Below, piece by piece: positions 20,007 to 29,230 of a stretch of DNA of 64,000 nucleotides. Every line of letters starts with the position of its first letter. Positions within the stretch are counted from its first letter, which is position 1. A model generated the notes under the pieces. It did not search any database. It was not told the origin of the DNA and saw only the letters and a list, made by a program, of their open reading frames with translations. The stretch is from an uncultured Caldilineaceae bacterium (GTDB lineage: Bacteria > Chloroflexota > Anaerolineae > Caldilineales > Caldilineaceae). The DNA lies in assembly GCA_951813625.1 (NCBI GenBank), contig CATOTS010000012.1, positions 1 through 64,000 of the forward strand. Direction: 5' to 3'. The position numbers were made by a program, and so were the translations under genes.

Positions 20007-20027
20007 CTGCGCGAGGGACAGGGAATA

Positions 20028-20393
20028 ATGGCGAAAGAAACACGAATAAAGATGCGCAAGCGCCGGCACAAGCGGGTGCGGCGCAAAGTTTTCGGGACCG
20101 CGGCACGGCCGCGGCTGAACGTATTCCGCAGCCTGAAACACATGAACGTTCAGGTGATCGACGACCAATCCGGACATACGCTTGTGTCCGCTTCGACGCT
20201 TGAGGCCGGGCTGCAGGAGGATCTGGCCGACAAGCTGAGGGTGGATCAGGCGAAGGAAATCGGCAAGGTCATTGCCGCGCGGGCCAAGGATGCCGGCATC
20301 GAGCAGGTGGTCTTCGATCGCGGTGGATACCGCTATCATGGTCGCGTGAAGGCAGTGGCCGATGGCAGTCGAGAGGGCGGTCTCGTCTTTTAA
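20028..20393 (+). CDS. rplR: 50S ribosomal protein L18
   Basis: 121 residues. Conserved segments are [61 protein letters not shown] and [18 protein letters not shown]18 binds 5S rRNA with L5. It is 21 bases after rplF, and the GGGACAGGGAATA leader precedes the ATG. Confidence 0.97.
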   Translation: MAKETRIKMRKRRHKRVRRKVFGTAARPRLNVFRSLKHMNVQVIDDQSGHTLVSASTLEAGLQEDLADKLRVDQAKEIGKVIAARAKDAGIEQVVFDRGGYRYHGRVKAVADGSREGGLVF

Positions 20394-20414
20394 TCAGAGC
20401 AAGGAGAATTCGAT

Positions 20415-20969
20415 ATGGGGCGTCGAGATCGTCGACGGGACCGCGAGCGGGAAGAGGAAAAGGACGAATTTGACGAAAAAGTCGTCCATATCGCGCGCAC
20501 GGCCAAGGTGGTGAAAGGCGGACGCCGTTTCGCGTTTCGCGCCGTGGTCGTCGTCGGAGACAACAACGGGCGTGTCGGTGTGGGCGTCGGCAAGGCGCGT
20601 GAAGTGCCGGATGCCATCCGCAAGGCGAGTGAGACCGCGCGCAAGACGATGGTCGCAGTGAACCTGCTGGGGACGACGATTCCCCACGCGAGCCAGGCCC
20701 GGTTTGGCGCGGGCGAGGTGCTGTTGAAACCGGCCAGCCCCGGCACCGGTGTGATTGCGGGCGGCGGCGTACGCGCGGTGGTCGAGGCCGCGGGCGTCAA
20801 GGACATCCTGTCCAAGTCGCTCGGGAGCGACAATATCTTGAACGTCGTGCAGGCGACTTTTGCCTCGCTGAGACAGTTGCAGGACTACAGAGTCGAGGCG
20901 CAACGGCGCGGCGTCGATCCCGAAAAGCTGCGTCCTTTCTGGTATCAGGAAGATGAGTCCCATGGATAA
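20415..20969 (+). CDS. rpsE: 30S ribosomal protein S5
   Basis: 184 residues. A highly charged Arg/Glu-rich N-terminus (residues 1-22) precedes the dsRBD-like core [20 protein letters not shown], then [20 protein letters not shown] and [21 protein letters not shown]5 shapes the mRNA entry pore and decoding fidelity. Its last codons overlap the start of rpmD by 17 bases, indicating translational coupling. Confidence 0.97.
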   Translation: MGRRDRRRDREREEEKDEFDEKVVHIARTAKVVKGGRRFAFRAVVVVGDNNGRVGVGVGKAREVPDAIRKASETARKTMVAVNLLGTTIPHASQARFGAGEVLLKPASPGTGVIAGGGVRAVVEAAGVKDILSKSLGSDNILNVVQATFASLRQLQDYRVEAQRRGVDPEKLRPFWYQEDESHG

Positions 20970-21153
20970 GACGATCACCGTGAAGTTAACCAAGAGCCCG
21001 ATCGGTTACAACAAACGCCAGAAGGCGACGGTGCAGGCGTTGGGTCTGCGTAAGCTGCACCAGACGGTCGAGAAGGCCGACAGTCCGACGGTCCGGGGCA
21101 TGATCGCGAAGGTCTCCCACCTTGTGGAGGTGGTGGAAGAGACCGAGGCGTGA
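20953..21153 (+). CDS. rpmD: 50S ribosomal protein L30
   Basis: 66 residues. The core [42 protein letters not shown] and [10 protein letters not shown] is typical of L30. Two starts are possible, the ATG at 20953 or the ATG at 20962. The first has GGAAG just upstream inside rpsE. Both overlap the end of rpsE. Confidence 0.95.
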   Translation: MSPMDKTITVKLTKSPIGYNKRQKATVQALGLRKLHQTVEKADSPTVRGMIAKVSHLVEVVEETEA

Positions 21154-21226
21154 GCGCGTCGACGCGACGGTGCGGAATCCGGGCGGGCAGTCGCTGCCTT
21201 TTCAAATTGGCTGGAGTATACGGAAA

Positions 21227-21706
21227 ATGAAGCTACACGATCTGCGCCCCGTCGAGGGCGCGATACGAAAACGCAAACGAGTGGGACGCGGCACCGGCTC
21301 CGGGCGCGGCAAGACGGCCGGGCGCGGTACCAAGGGGCAGAACGCACGCTCGGGCGGCGGTGTTCGCCGCGGCTTTGAAGGCGGCCAGCTGGCCCTGATC
21401 AGGCGACTGCCGAAGATGCGCGGGTTCGTCAACCGCTTTAAGGTGACCTATACACCTGTGAACCTCGACAACATGAGTGACCTGTTCGAGGCCGATGCGC
21501 AGGTATCGCCGACGACACTATTCGAGACCGGGCTGTTGGGCAGCAGAAAGCAGCCTGTGGTCGTGCTGGCGCGGGGCGAGATCGATAAGCCGCTCCACCT
21601 GCAAGTTCATCGCATCAGCAAGACCGCCAGGGAGAAGGTCGAAGCTGCCGGCGGTTCCATCGAGATCCTGCCCTTCACGGTCAACAAGAATCTGCCGCGA
21701 TCTTAA
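21227..21706 (+). CDS. rplO: 50S ribosomal protein L15
   Basis: 159 residues from the ATG at 21227, where MKLHDLRPVEGAIRKRKRV begins the canonical L15 N-terminus. The frame is open back to 21122, but that part overlaps rpmD and is not L15-like. Gly/Arg-rich GRGTGSGRGKTAGRGTKGQ is diagnostic, followed by RRGFEGGQLALIRRLPKMRGF. GGAGTATACGGA precedes the start. It is followed 69 bases later by secY, as in most bacteria. Confidence 0.96.
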   Translation: MKLHDLRPVEGAIRKRKRVGRGTGSGRGKTAGRGTKGQNARSGGGVRRGFEGGQLALIRRLPKMRGFVNRFKVTYTPVNLDNMSDLFEADAQVSPTTLFETGLLGSRKQPVVVLARGEIDKPLHLQVHRISKTAREKVEAAGGSIEILPFTVNKNLPRS

Positions 21707-21775
21707 CTGTGGAGAGGCCGGCTTGGCCGTAGCACACGCGCCAACCGCAGCCAGATCTCCAGCGGAGAACTCTCT

Positions 21776-23113
21776 ATGCTCGAAGCTGTACGCAATGCCT
21801 TCCGCCTGCCGGACCTGCGTCAGAAACTGCTCTACACCTTTCTGATTCTGGTCGCCTACCGGCTGGCCGCGCATATCCCTCTCCCCGGCGTCAATCGAGA
21901 GGTCCTGGACCAGATATTTCGTTCAACCGACCAGAATATCCTTCTGAGTCTGTTGAACTTTTTCAGCGGCGGCGCGCTGGCGCAGTTCAGCGTGATGGCG
22001 ATGGGCGTCTACCCCTACATCACGGCCACGATTATCATGCAGCTTCTGACGCCGATCGTGCCCCAACTCGAAGAGTTGAGTCGCGAAGGAGAGCAGGGCC
22101 GGCAACAACTGAACCGTTACACGCACTATATGACCGTGCCGCTGGCGATATTGCAGGCGTTTGGCCAGGCAACGCTGCTCAGCCGGCCGCTGGGCGGCGG
22201 GGCGACCGGCGCGGTGCTTGAACAATGGGGCTTCACCGGTGAAGCGCTGCTGCCCTCGCTCACAATCCTGATCAGCCTGACCGCTGGCACAATGCTGGCG
22301 ATGTGGATGGGCGAGCTGTTGACCGAACAGGGCATCGGCAACGGCGTATCGCTGATTATCTTCGCCGGCATCGTCGCTTCAGCGCCCAATCAGGTGCGGC
22401 TACTGACCCAACAGGGCATCACCCAGCTGATGATTTTCACCGTGATAACGGTGTTGACGGTAGCGCTGATCGTCTGGGTGCAGGAAGGGCAGCGGCGGAT
22501 CCCCGTGCAGTACGGGAAGCGCGTGCGCACGATGCGCGGCAACCGCCTTATGATGGTTGGCGGGCAGAGTACTTACGTGCCGATGCGCGTCAACACCGCC
22601 GGCATGATTCCGCTGATTTTCGCCCAGAGCCTGCTCATTCTGCCCAACACGATGGCCTCCTACTTCATTCTCCGAACGGATTGGATCGGCTCGGTGGCCA
22701 ACTTCTTCTATACTTCGTTCAGTCCGCAGAATTTCCTGTACTGGATGATCTACTTCATGCTGACGGTCGCGTTCACCTATTTCTATACCGATATCATGTT
22801 CCGGCAACAGAATCTGCCGGACACGTTGCAAAAGCAGGGGGGATTCATCCCCGGCATCCGGCCAGGTCCGCGCACCGAGCAGTATCTGAACAGTGTGCTG
22901 GGGCGGATTACCCTGGTCGGGGCGCTCTTTCTCGGGCTGGTCGCGGTCCTGCCCTTTCTGGCGGGCGTTGTTTTCGGCGGCGGCGTTGGCAGCTTCAACA
23001 CGCTGATCATCAGCAGCACCGGTCTGTTGATTGTTGTCGGCGTCGTGCTGGACACGATGAAACAGATCGAAGCGCAGTTGATGATGCGCAACTACGAGGG
23101 TTTTATCCGTTAG
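21776..23113 (+). CDS. secY: Protein translocase subunit SecY
   Basis: 445 residues with about ten membrane spans. It forms the SecYEG channel for export and membrane insertion. The N-terminus LRQKLLYTFLILVAYRLAAHI is typical, as are FSVMAMGVYPYITATIIMQLL, GNGVSLIIFAGIVAS, YGKRVRTMRGNRLMMVGGQST (a cytosolic loop that binds the ribosome or SecA), VNTAGMIPLIFAQSLL and GGFIPGIRPGPRT. The gene sits inside the ribosomal cluster between rplO and adk, the usual bacterial position. secE was not found in the window. Confidence 0.97.
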   Translation: MLEAVRNAFRLPDLRQKLLYTFLILVAYRLAAHIPLPGVNREVLDQIFRSTDQNILLSLLNFFSGGALAQFSVMAMGVYPYITATIIMQLLTPIVPQLEELSREGEQGRQQLNRYTHYMTVPLAILQAFGQATLLSRPLGGGATGAVLEQWGFTGEALLPSLTILISLTAGTMLAMWMGELLTEQGIGNGVSLIIFAGIVASAPNQVRLLTQQGITQLMIFTVITVLTVALIVWVQEGQRRIPVQYGKRVRTMRGNRLMMVGGQSTYVPMRVNTAGMIPLIFAQSLLILPNTMASYFILRTDWIGSVANFFYTSFSPQNFLYWMIYFMLTVAFTYFYTDIMFRQQNLPDTLQKQGGFIPGIRPGPRTEQYLNSVLGRITLVGALFLGLVAVLPFLAGVVFGGGVGSFNTLIISSTGLLIVVGVVLDTMKQIEAQLMMRNYEGFIR

Positions 23114-23149
23114 CCACAGTTCATTTCGCAGTGCGAGGAAGTGGTGCCG

Positions 23150-23836
23150 ATGAGCGACCGCATTTATCTGGTCTTACTGGGAGCGCCAGGGTCAGGCAAG
23201 GGTACGCAGTCGCAGCTTTTGCAGGAACAGCTGGGGATTCCCCAGGTTTCGACGGGAGAGATTTTCCGCTATAACCTGAAAAACGAGACCAAGCTCGGAC
23301 AGCTTGCCAAGAGTTACTATGACAGGGGAGAACTGGTTCCCGACGAAGTAACCATACGGATGGTGGAGGCGCGTTTGGCCGAGCCGGATGCCGCTCAGGG
23401 GGCAATTCTGGATGGTTTTCCCCGCAATCTGATCCAGGCGCGCGCGCTGGACGGCATCACCGAGGCGCACGGGGGCATCGCCCTGGTGCCGCTCATTCAG
23501 CTGGAAGATGATGTCGTCACAATGCGGATCACCGGGCGGCGGCTGTGCCGAGACTGCGACCGGGTCTATCACGTGACATTCAACCCGCCTCGCGGCGAGA
23601 AGTGTGACAGCTGCGGAGGCGAGCTGTACCAGCGAGATGATGACAAGCCGGAGACAGTCCAGAATCGACTGTATGTTTACTATAAGCAGACCTCGCCGCT
23701 GATCGGCTACTATTTCGCCCACGGCTTGCTGGTGGAAGTTGACGGCGAGAAGTCGATCGAGGCAACGCAGGAGCATCTGCTCGCGCTGCTGGCCGCAAAG
23801 AATATCGGGGTGGAGGGCAGGGCAGTGTCCGCCTGA
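23150..23836 (+). CDS. adk: Adenylate kinase
   Basis: 228 residues from the ATG at 23150, behind GAGGAAG. A GTG three codons upstream is less likely. The P-loop is GAPGSGKGTQ, followed by STGEIFRYNL, the AMP-binding DGFPRNLIQA, and a LID domain with four cysteines (CRDCDRVYHV and CDSCGG), the zinc-stabilised form common in Gram-positives and Chloroflexi. DDDKPETVQNRL follows. It interconverts ATP, ADP and AMP. The gene lies 36 bases after secY and 21 before map. Confidence 0.96.
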   Translation: MSDRIYLVLLGAPGSGKGTQSQLLQEQLGIPQVSTGEIFRYNLKNETKLGQLAKSYYDRGELVPDEVTIRMVEARLAEPDAAQGAILDGFPRNLIQARALDGITEAHGGIALVPLIQLEDDVVTMRITGRRLCRDCDRVYHVTFNPPRGEKCDSCGGELYQRDDDKPETVQNRLYVYYKQTSPLIGYYFAHGLLVEVDGEKSIEATQEHLLALLAAKNIGVEGRAVSA

Positions 23837-23857
23837 GGCGCATGTGGACGATAGAAA

Positions 23858-24712
23858 ATGCAGATGGCCGACGAAAGCATGATGATGAAATTCAGGCGGC
23901 AGCTGCGTCGGAATGGGCGGAGGCGGCTCAGAGCAAGGCAGGAACGGGAACGCCCGGCGCCGGTCTTCAAGAACCCGCGCGAGATTCAGATTATGCGGGA
24001 AGCGGGCCGAATCGTCGCCAGGGTCCATCAGGCGTTTCGCGAGGCAATCGAACCCGGCGTCAGTACATGGGACCTGGACCAGCTGGCCGTGGAGATTATC
24101 CACAGCCACAACGCAAAGTCCAGCTTTCTCGGCTATCGCGGCTTTCCCGCCAACATCTGTACGAGCATCAACCAAGAGCTCGTGCATGGGATCCCCAACC
24201 GGGGGCGCGTGTTGCTCGACGGCGATATTATCAGCATTGACGTCGGCGTGTTTCATCGCGGTTTTGTCGGCGACAGCGGCTGGACATACGCTGTCGGCGC
24301 CATCGATCCCGAGGCTGAACGGCTGCTGCGGGTGACGGAGGAGAGCCTCGCTGCGGGCATTGAAGCGACTCGCTCCGGCAATCGTGTGCTGGACATCAGC
24401 GCGGCGGTGCAGAAGAGAGTGGAGCCGAGCGGCTTTCACGTGGTGCGCGAATACACCGGGCACGGCGTGGGTCGGGCGATGCACGAAGGGCCGCAGGTTC
24501 TCAACTATGTGTCGGACGATGTCGACGGAAAGGTCGAACTGAGGTCCGGCCTGGTGCTGGCGATTGAACCGATGGTGCAGATTGGAACCTGGCGCACTGA
24601 GACGCTGAAGGACAAGTGGACCGTCATCAGCAAGGACCACAGTCTCAGCGCCCATTTCGAGCATACGGTAGCCGTCACGAACAGAGGGCCGGAGATATTG
24701 ACGCGGCTCTAG
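23858..24712 (+). CDS. map: Methionine aminopeptidase, type I
   Basis: 284 residues. It removes the initiator Met from new proteins. The five metal ligands can be placed: two Asp in ISIDVGVFHRGFVGDSGW, His in GHGVGRAMHEGP, Glu in LAIEPMVQIG, and Glu in SAHFEHTVAVT. A basic N-terminal extension of about 35 residues (Arg/Met-rich) precedes the catalytic domain, which starts near NPREIQIMREAGRIVA. The true start may be one of several early ATGs (M1, M3, M8-10). The gene is 54 bases ahead of rpmJ, and infA is not between them. Confidence 0.95.
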   Translation: MQMADESMMMKFRRQLRRNGRRRLRARQERERPAPVFKNPREIQIMREAGRIVARVHQAFREAIEPGVSTWDLDQLAVEIIHSHNAKSSFLGYRGFPANICTSINQELVHGIPNRGRVLLDGDIISIDVGVFHRGFVGDSGWTYAVGAIDPEAERLLRVTEESLAAGIEATRSGNRVLDISAAVQKRVEPSGFHVVREYTGHGVGRAMHEGPQVLNYVSDDVDGKVELRSGLVLAIEPMVQIGTWRTETLKDKWTVISKDHSLSAHFEHTVAVTNRGPEILTRL

Positions 24713-24766
24713 CTTTGTGCTAAACTTGTAGAGTTACCCTGAGTTTCAGAACGAGGAGCGTTGGGG

Positions 24767-24880
24767 ATGAAAGTGCGTCCATCCGTAAAAAAGAGATGCG
24801 AAAAGTGTACGATTGTGCGCCGGCGGGGGCTGGTCTATGTGATCTGCCAGAACCCGAAACACAAGCAGAGGCAGGGTTAG
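24767..24880 (+). CDS. rpmJ: 50S ribosomal protein L36
   Basis: A 37-residue gene, too short for a typical ORF list. It begins [17 protein letters not shown] and continues [20 protein letters not shown]. The zinc ligands Cys-x2-Cys, Cys and His are all present, so this is the zinc-binding (C+) form. GAGGAGCG lies upstream of the ATG. L36 stabilises 23S rRNA near the L7/L12 base. It stands between map and rpsM as usual, but without the infA gene that commonly precedes it. Confidence 0.96.
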   Translation: MKVRPSVKKRCEKCTIVRRRGLVYVICQNPKHKQRQG

Positions 24881-24901
24881 GCCAACCAGGAGGGAGCAAC
24901 A

Positions 24902-25279
24902 ATGGCACGTATCGCAGGCGTCGACATACCTCGGGATAAGCGGGTCGTTATCGCCCTTACCTACATTTACGGCATTGGCCGCACGATCAGCCAGGAGATC
25001 CTGGAAGCGACCGGTATTGACGAGGACAAGCGCGTCAAAGATCTGGACAACAACGAGCTGGTCGCCTTGCGCGATTATATTGAGCGCCACTGTCGCGTCG
25101 AAGGTGACCTGCGGCGCGAAGTGAACATGAACATCAAGCGTCTCATGGAGATTGGCAGCTATCGCGGCCTGCGTCATCGCCGCAATCTTCCGAGCCGCGG
25201 CCAGCGCACACGCACCAATGCCCGCACGCGACGCGGCGTCAAGAAGACCGTCGCCGGCAAAAAGCGAGCGCGTAAATAG
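24902..25279 (+). CDS. rpsM: 30S ribosomal protein S13
   Basis: 125 residues. It begins [20 protein letters not shown], with [17 protein letters not shown] (helix-two-turn-helix), [20 protein letters not shown] and a C-terminal basic tail [12 protein letters not shown] that reaches the P-site tRNA. GGAGGG lies before the ATG. It opens the alpha-operon order S13-S11-S4-RpoA-L17. Confidence 0.97.
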   Translation: MARIAGVDIPRDKRVVIALTYIYGIGRTISQEILEATGIDEDKRVKDLDNNELVALRDYIERHCRVEGDLRREVNMNIKRLMEIGSYRGLRHRRNLPSRGQRTRTNARTRRGVKKTVAGKKRARK

Positions 25280-25336
25280 CGACATCTGCTCGCAATTTTC
25301 AGACTTTTCACCAGATGTAGCGGCTAAGGAGAGAAC

Positions 25337-25741
25337 ATGGCTCGTACACAGCGTCGCCGGGGTGGTCGGTCAACCCGACGCGAGCGGAAGAATGTGCCGA
25401 GCGGGCAGGTGCATGTCCGTGCCACGTTTAACAACACGATTATAACGATTACCGATCCCCAGGGCGCTACCCTTTGTTGGGCCAGTTCGGGCACCGCCGG
25501 TTTCAAAGGAAGCCGCAAAAGTACGCCGTTTGCGGCGCAGCTCGCCGCGTCGGCCGCGGCGCGCCAGGCCGTTAGTGACTTCAATATGCGTGAGGTAGAG
25601 GTGTTCATTAAGGGGCCGGGACCGGGCCGCGAAAGCGCGCTGCGGGCCTTGAACCCGGCCGGTCTGACCGTTACGTCGATAGCCGACATAACGCCGATTC
25701 CACACAACGGGGTTCGCCCCCCGAGTAAACGAAGGGTCTAG
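25337..25741 (+). CDS. rpsK: 30S ribosomal protein S11
   Basis: 134 residues. Characteristic blocks are [57 protein letters not shown] and [18 protein letters not shown]11 forms the 30S platform near the E site. It starts 57 bases after rpsM with AAGGAGAG as the ribosome binding site. An unusually long spacer (265 bases) follows before rpsD. Confidence 0.97.
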   Translation: MARTQRRRGGRSTRRERKNVPSGQVHVRATFNNTIITITDPQGATLCWASSGTAGFKGSRKSTPFAAQLAASAAARQAVSDFNMREVEVFIKGPGPGRESALRALNPAGLTVTSIADITPIPHNGVRPPSKRRV

Positions 25742-26006
25742 CAGAGGCGGCGCCGCGTTGCCAATGGCGGCCCGGCCCGCAAGGTTGCGCGATAACGGGA
25801 TTCACCTGCCGGCGGGGGAAAGGCATCGTGTTTCGGCGCGATGCCGCTTGCTTTGCCCAGCGGGTTCGCCATGTACCGAAATGGGAAAATGCGAGGCGAG
25901 GCCGCGGGCAGTTGAACCATGATAGGGCAGCTGGACCGAGGCAGCGGGCCGGAGCGAGGCCTGAATTGCGCAGTTGCTTGCGAACCATAGTCGACTTGGA
26001 GGAAAG
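25742..26006 (+). promoter_or_regulatory. Long rpsK-rpsD spacer with hairpin
   Basis: 265 bases without a credible gene, by far the longest spacer in the ribosomal cluster after the tuf leader. It contains a stem GGCATCG/CGATGCC (25822-25845) with a loop of about 10 bases. S4 represses its own synthesis through structured leader RNA in other bacteria, so an autoregulatory leader or an internal promoter is possible. I see no terminator-like T run. This is an inference from size and position. Confidence 0.35.
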
Positions 26007-26642
26007 ATGGCACGATACACAGATGCGGTCTGTAAACTCTGCCGACGTGAAGGACAGAAGCTGTTCCTGAAAGGTGAACGCTGCGTCAGCCCCAAATGTG
26101 CGGTCGACCGGCGTCCTTTTCCGCCGGGTGAAGCCGGCCGCCGCAATGTGATGCGGCGCAAAGTCTCGGACTACGGCGTCCAGCTGCGCGAGAAGCAGAA
26201 GGCGCGCCGCATGTACGGTGTGATGGAGCGGCAATTCCGCCGCTATTTCAAAGAGGCGTCCAGGCGCAAGGGCTTGACTGGCGGGACCCTTCTCGCGCTT
26301 TTGGAAAGCCGCCTCGACAATGTAGTCTACCGGCTCGGGTTTGCCGATAGCCGTCCACAGGCGCGCCAGCTCGTTCGCCACGGTCACTTTGCGGTTAACG
26401 GACGCAAAACCAATATTCCATCCTTCCAGGTGTCACCGAATGATCTGATTTCGGTACGGGAGGGGAGCCGGACCAAAACCTATTTCCGTGAACGCGCCCA
26501 GATTCTCGGAAGTGCCTCGCCCCCTTCGTGGCTCAATCTGGATGCAGTAAATCTCAGCGGTACGGTGGCTTCGGAGCCGCAGCGGGACGAGATCGGCGTA
26601 CTCCTGAACGAACAGCTGATCGTTGAGTACTACAGTCGATAG
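26007..26642 (+). CDS. rpsD: 30S ribosomal protein S4, zinc form
   Basis: 211 residues from the ATG at 26007, preceded by TTGGAGGAAAG. The frame is open 11 codons further upstream without S4 character. The N-terminus [19 protein letters not shown] followed by [19 protein letters not shown] carries four cysteines spaced to bind zinc. The S4 RNA-binding domain reads [40 protein letters not shown]4 initiates 30S assembly and guards decoding accuracy. Confidence 0.97.
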   Translation: MARYTDAVCKLCRREGQKLFLKGERCVSPKCAVDRRPFPPGEAGRRNVMRRKVSDYGVQLREKQKARRMYGVMERQFRRYFKEASRRKGLTGGTLLALLESRLDNVVYRLGFADSRPQARQLVRHGHFAVNGRKTNIPSFQVSPNDLISVREGSRTKTYFRERAQILGSASPPSWLNLDAVNLSGTVASEPQRDEIGVLLNEQLIVEYYSR

Positions 26643-26766
26643 CTGATACTGTAGCGCTTCGTCGTCCGTTCGTGCCGGCTGTCCAGGCAGCCGGCAGGGC
26701 CGCGACGAACGCCTGTCACCGCAAATGGCTTGGATGAGACTGCTATATAGCCGGGAGGGGTAGCCG

Positions 26767-27921
26767 TTGCTTAATAATCTAGTGTTACCGAAAATAGAAG
26801 TAGAGGCCAGTTCTCGCAACTATGGCCATTTTGTTGTCAGCCCGCTCGAGAGCGGTTATGGGATTACGCTTGGAAACTCCTTGCGCCGGGTCCTGCTGTC
26901 CAGTCTGCCGGGTGCTGCCGTAACCTCCATATCGGTCAGTGGAGTGCATCATGAGTTCTCAACGATCGATCATGTGCTGGAGGATGCAACCCGCCTGATT
27001 CTGAATGTGAAACAGATCCGTTTCAAAAGCGAGAGCCCCGAACCAGTGCGCGTTACGGTGGAGGTCTACCACGAAGGGCCCGTAACCGCCGGCGACTTGA
27101 CCTGCCCGCCGGAAGTCGAGATTGTCAACCCGGACCAGTACCTGCTCTTTGCCGACTCGAACGAAGTAGACTTGGACATCGAAATGGTCGTCGAGCAAGG
27201 CCGCGGCTACAGTCCGGGTGAAGAGAGAGTCCAACTGCCGCTGGGCGAAATCCCCGTTGACGCGATATTCAGCCCGGTGACAAAGGCGTCCTACCGCGTC
27301 GAACGCACCCGCATCGGGCAACAGACCGACTACGACAAGCTCAATCTGGAAGTCTGGACCGATGGCTCGATTTCGCCCGAAGATTCGATGCACCAGGCCG
27401 CTGACATTCTCGTTCAGCATCTGAGCCTCTTCGTCGGTGAACGCACGACCATAATCGAGCTGCCGGAGGAGGAGGAAGAAACGATTCCCAGTCGCGTGGC
27501 CGAAGCCCCGATTGAGGAGTTGGAGCTGACCGTGCGGGCCTATAACTGTCTGAAACGGGCCGGTATCACCAAGATCGGCGAGATCCTTAAGCGGATGGAA
27601 AAGGGCGAAGACGAGATGCTCGCCATCCGCAACTTCGGCAAGAAGTCGCTCGATGAGCTGGTAGAGAAGCTGAGCGAAAAGGGCTACATGCATGTGGTAG
27701 GCGTAGACCTCAGCGCCTATCTGGGCGGTGGCAATGGCGCCGAAGTTGACAGTGTAGACAGCCTGACCGAGACCGCCGAAGCGGCCGACCCTACCTCAGC
27801 GACCGAGACGACCGAAGCGGCTGACCCTACCGCAGCGACCGAGGCGACCGAAACGACCGAGGCGACCGAAACAGCCGAGGCCGTCGAGGAGACGGACGCG
27901 GCGCTGTTACCGGAGGAATAG
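26767..27921 (+). CDS. rpoA: RNA polymerase alpha subunit with acidic tail
   Basis: 384 residues, started by TTG at 26767 (GGGAGGGG upstream), where LNNLVLPKIEVEASS matches the alpha N-terminus. The dimerisation domain shows YGITLGNSLRRVLLSSLPGAA and AVTSISVSGVHHEF. The C-terminal domain that binds UP elements and activators reads LELTVRAYNCLKRAGITKIGE, LAIRNFGKKSLDEL. Residues 320-384 form an extra tail of Ala, Thr, Glu, Asp and Pro with no Lys or Arg, built from repeats such as EAADPTSATETT and EAADPTAATEAT. The tail is unusual, and its function is unknown. It is followed four bases later by rplQ. Confidence 0.96.
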   Translation: MLNNLVLPKIEVEASSRNYGHFVVSPLESGYGITLGNSLRRVLLSSLPGAAVTSISVSGVHHEFSTIDHVLEDATRLILNVKQIRFKSESPEPVRVTVEVYHEGPVTAGDLTCPPEVEIVNPDQYLLFADSNEVDLDIEMVVEQGRGYSPGEERVQLPLGEIPVDAIFSPVTKASYRVERTRIGQQTDYDKLNLEVWTDGSISPEDSMHQAADILVQHLSLFVGERTTIIELPEEEEETIPSRVAEAPIEELELTVRAYNCLKRAGITKIGEILKRMEKGEDEMLAIRNFGKKSLDELVEKLSEKGYMHVVGVDLSAYLGGGNGAEVDSVDSLTETAEAADPTSATETTEAADPTAATEATETTEATETAEAVEETDAALLPEE

Positions 27922-27925
27922 GACA

Positions 27926-28312
27926 ATGCGACACCAGATCGCGGGACAGAAGTTGAGCCGCTCGCCGGCGCACCGCAAAGCCCTGTTCCGTAACCTGATT
28001 CGGGAACTCTATATCCATGAGCGGATAACCACGACGCATGCCAAGGCGCGTGCTGTCCGCAGCGATGCCGAAAAGCTGATCACCAAAGCCAAGCACGGCC
28101 TTTCCGGTAAAATCGACCGCGTGCACGCCCAGCGGCAGGTGGTTGCATATATCAATGACAAGGGCGTCGCCAAGAAGGTCTTTGACGAGTTGGCCCCCCG
28201 GTATCAGCATCGAAACGGCGGGTATACGCGTATTATCAAGTTGGGCAAGCGTTTCGGTGATGCTGCCGACATGGCGGTCATCGAGCTGGTGTCCGACGAC
28301 GGTGACCAATAA
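27926..28312 (+). CDS. rplQ: 50S ribosomal protein L17
   Basis: 128 residues. It begins MRHQIAGQKLSRSPAHRKAL, continues FRNLIRELYIHERITTTHAKA and ends GGYTRIIKLGKRFGDAADMAV followed by IELV. L17 closes the classical alpha operon. The ribosome binding site (CCGGAGGAATAG) lies in the last codons of rpoA, so the two are coupled. Confidence 0.97.
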   Translation: MRHQIAGQKLSRSPAHRKALFRNLIRELYIHERITTTHAKARAVRSDAEKLITKAKHGLSGKIDRVHAQRQVVAYINDKGVAKKVFDELAPRYQHRNGGYTRIIKLGKRFGDAADMAVIELVSDDGDQ

Positions 28313-28363
28313 GCGGACAGGTTGTCCGTCTGTGGCTGCGTGCGCCGCGCCGGTGAGGAGCGA

Positions 28364-29179
28364 ATGCGCCGGGTCGCCGCTCTGATCGCCTACGACGGCA
28401 CAGATTACCGCGGCTTCCAGGTGCAGCGGCAGGCGCCGACAGTCCAGGGCGCGTTGGAAGAGGCCCTGGCCGATCTGAACGGCACATCTTGCCGGGTGAG
28501 CGCGGCGGGCAGAACCGATACGGGCGTACATGCACGTGGGCAGGTTGTCGCGGTCGAGTTGGTGTGGAGACATTCGCTTTCTGCCCTGCGCGCAGCCTGG
28601 AACCAACGACTGCCCGCTTCGATTCTCATCCGCCGGCTAACCGAGGCGCCGCCGGGATTTCATCCGCGTTTCAGCGCCGCGGAACGCACATACCGCTACA
28701 CGATGTGGACGCCCGCCGCCGGGTGCGATGGCGGGAGACGATTCCCCCTGCTGGACCGCTTCGCGCTGGTCTTGCCCAGGCGCCCGGATCTTGAGGCGAT
28801 GAACAAGGCCGCCGCCTCGCTGGTCGGGACGCACGATTTCGCCACCTTCGGGCAGGCGCCTCAAGGAGAAAACACGGTCCGCCGGATCGCGTCGCTCCAC
28901 GGGGAATGGGTCAAGGAGTCGCTGCCGGTGCTTGAACCATTTGCGCTCGAGCGGCTGGTTCTGACGATTACGGCCAACGCCTTTTTGCGGCGGATGGTAC
29001 GCAACTTGGCTGGCTCGCTGCTGGCGGTCGGCCTGGGAGAGTGGCAGGCTGCAGACCTGGCCGCGGCCCTGCGAGCGAAGGACCGCAGCCGCTCAGCGCC
29101 GCCGCTACCCCCCAATGGGCTGGTTTTGGAGCGGGTGCAATATATGGAGTTTAGCGATCTGTTCGCTGCCCAACCGTAG
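28364..29179 (+). CDS. truA: tRNA pseudouridine(38-40) synthase
   Basis: 271 residues from the ATG at 28364, preceded by GTGAGGAGCG. An upstream GTG at 28322 would add 14 non-conserved residues. The catalytic Asp lies in SAAGRTDTGVHARGQVVA. Other family blocks are LIAYDGTDYRGFQVQ, NQRLPASILIRRL, RTYRYTMW, GTHDFATF and ITANAFLRRMVRNLAGSLLAV. TruA modifies positions 38-40 in the anticodon stem of many tRNAs. Its position between rplQ and rplM is common in Firmicutes and Chloroflexi. Confidence 0.95.
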   Translation: MRRVAALIAYDGTDYRGFQVQRQAPTVQGALEEALADLNGTSCRVSAAGRTDTGVHARGQVVAVELVWRHSLSALRAAWNQRLPASILIRRLTEAPPGFHPRFSAAERTYRYTMWTPAAGCDGGRRFPLLDRFALVLPRRPDLEAMNKAAASLVGTHDFATFGQAPQGENTVRRIASLHGEWVKESLPVLEPFALERLVLTITANAFLRRMVRNLAGSLLAVGLGEWQAADLAAALRAKDRSRSAPPLPPNGLVLERVQYMEFSDLFAAQP

Positions 29180-29230
29180 CGCCGCCGCACAGAGGATGGG
29201 CTGCCTGCAGGTGAACGAGGAGATTTCAGG

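Noticed and set aside
19116-24664. Long minus-strand frames opposite rpsH-rplR (407 codons) and adk-map (490 codons)
   Set aside because: Antisense shadows of conserved genes without ribosome binding sites or recognisable motifs.
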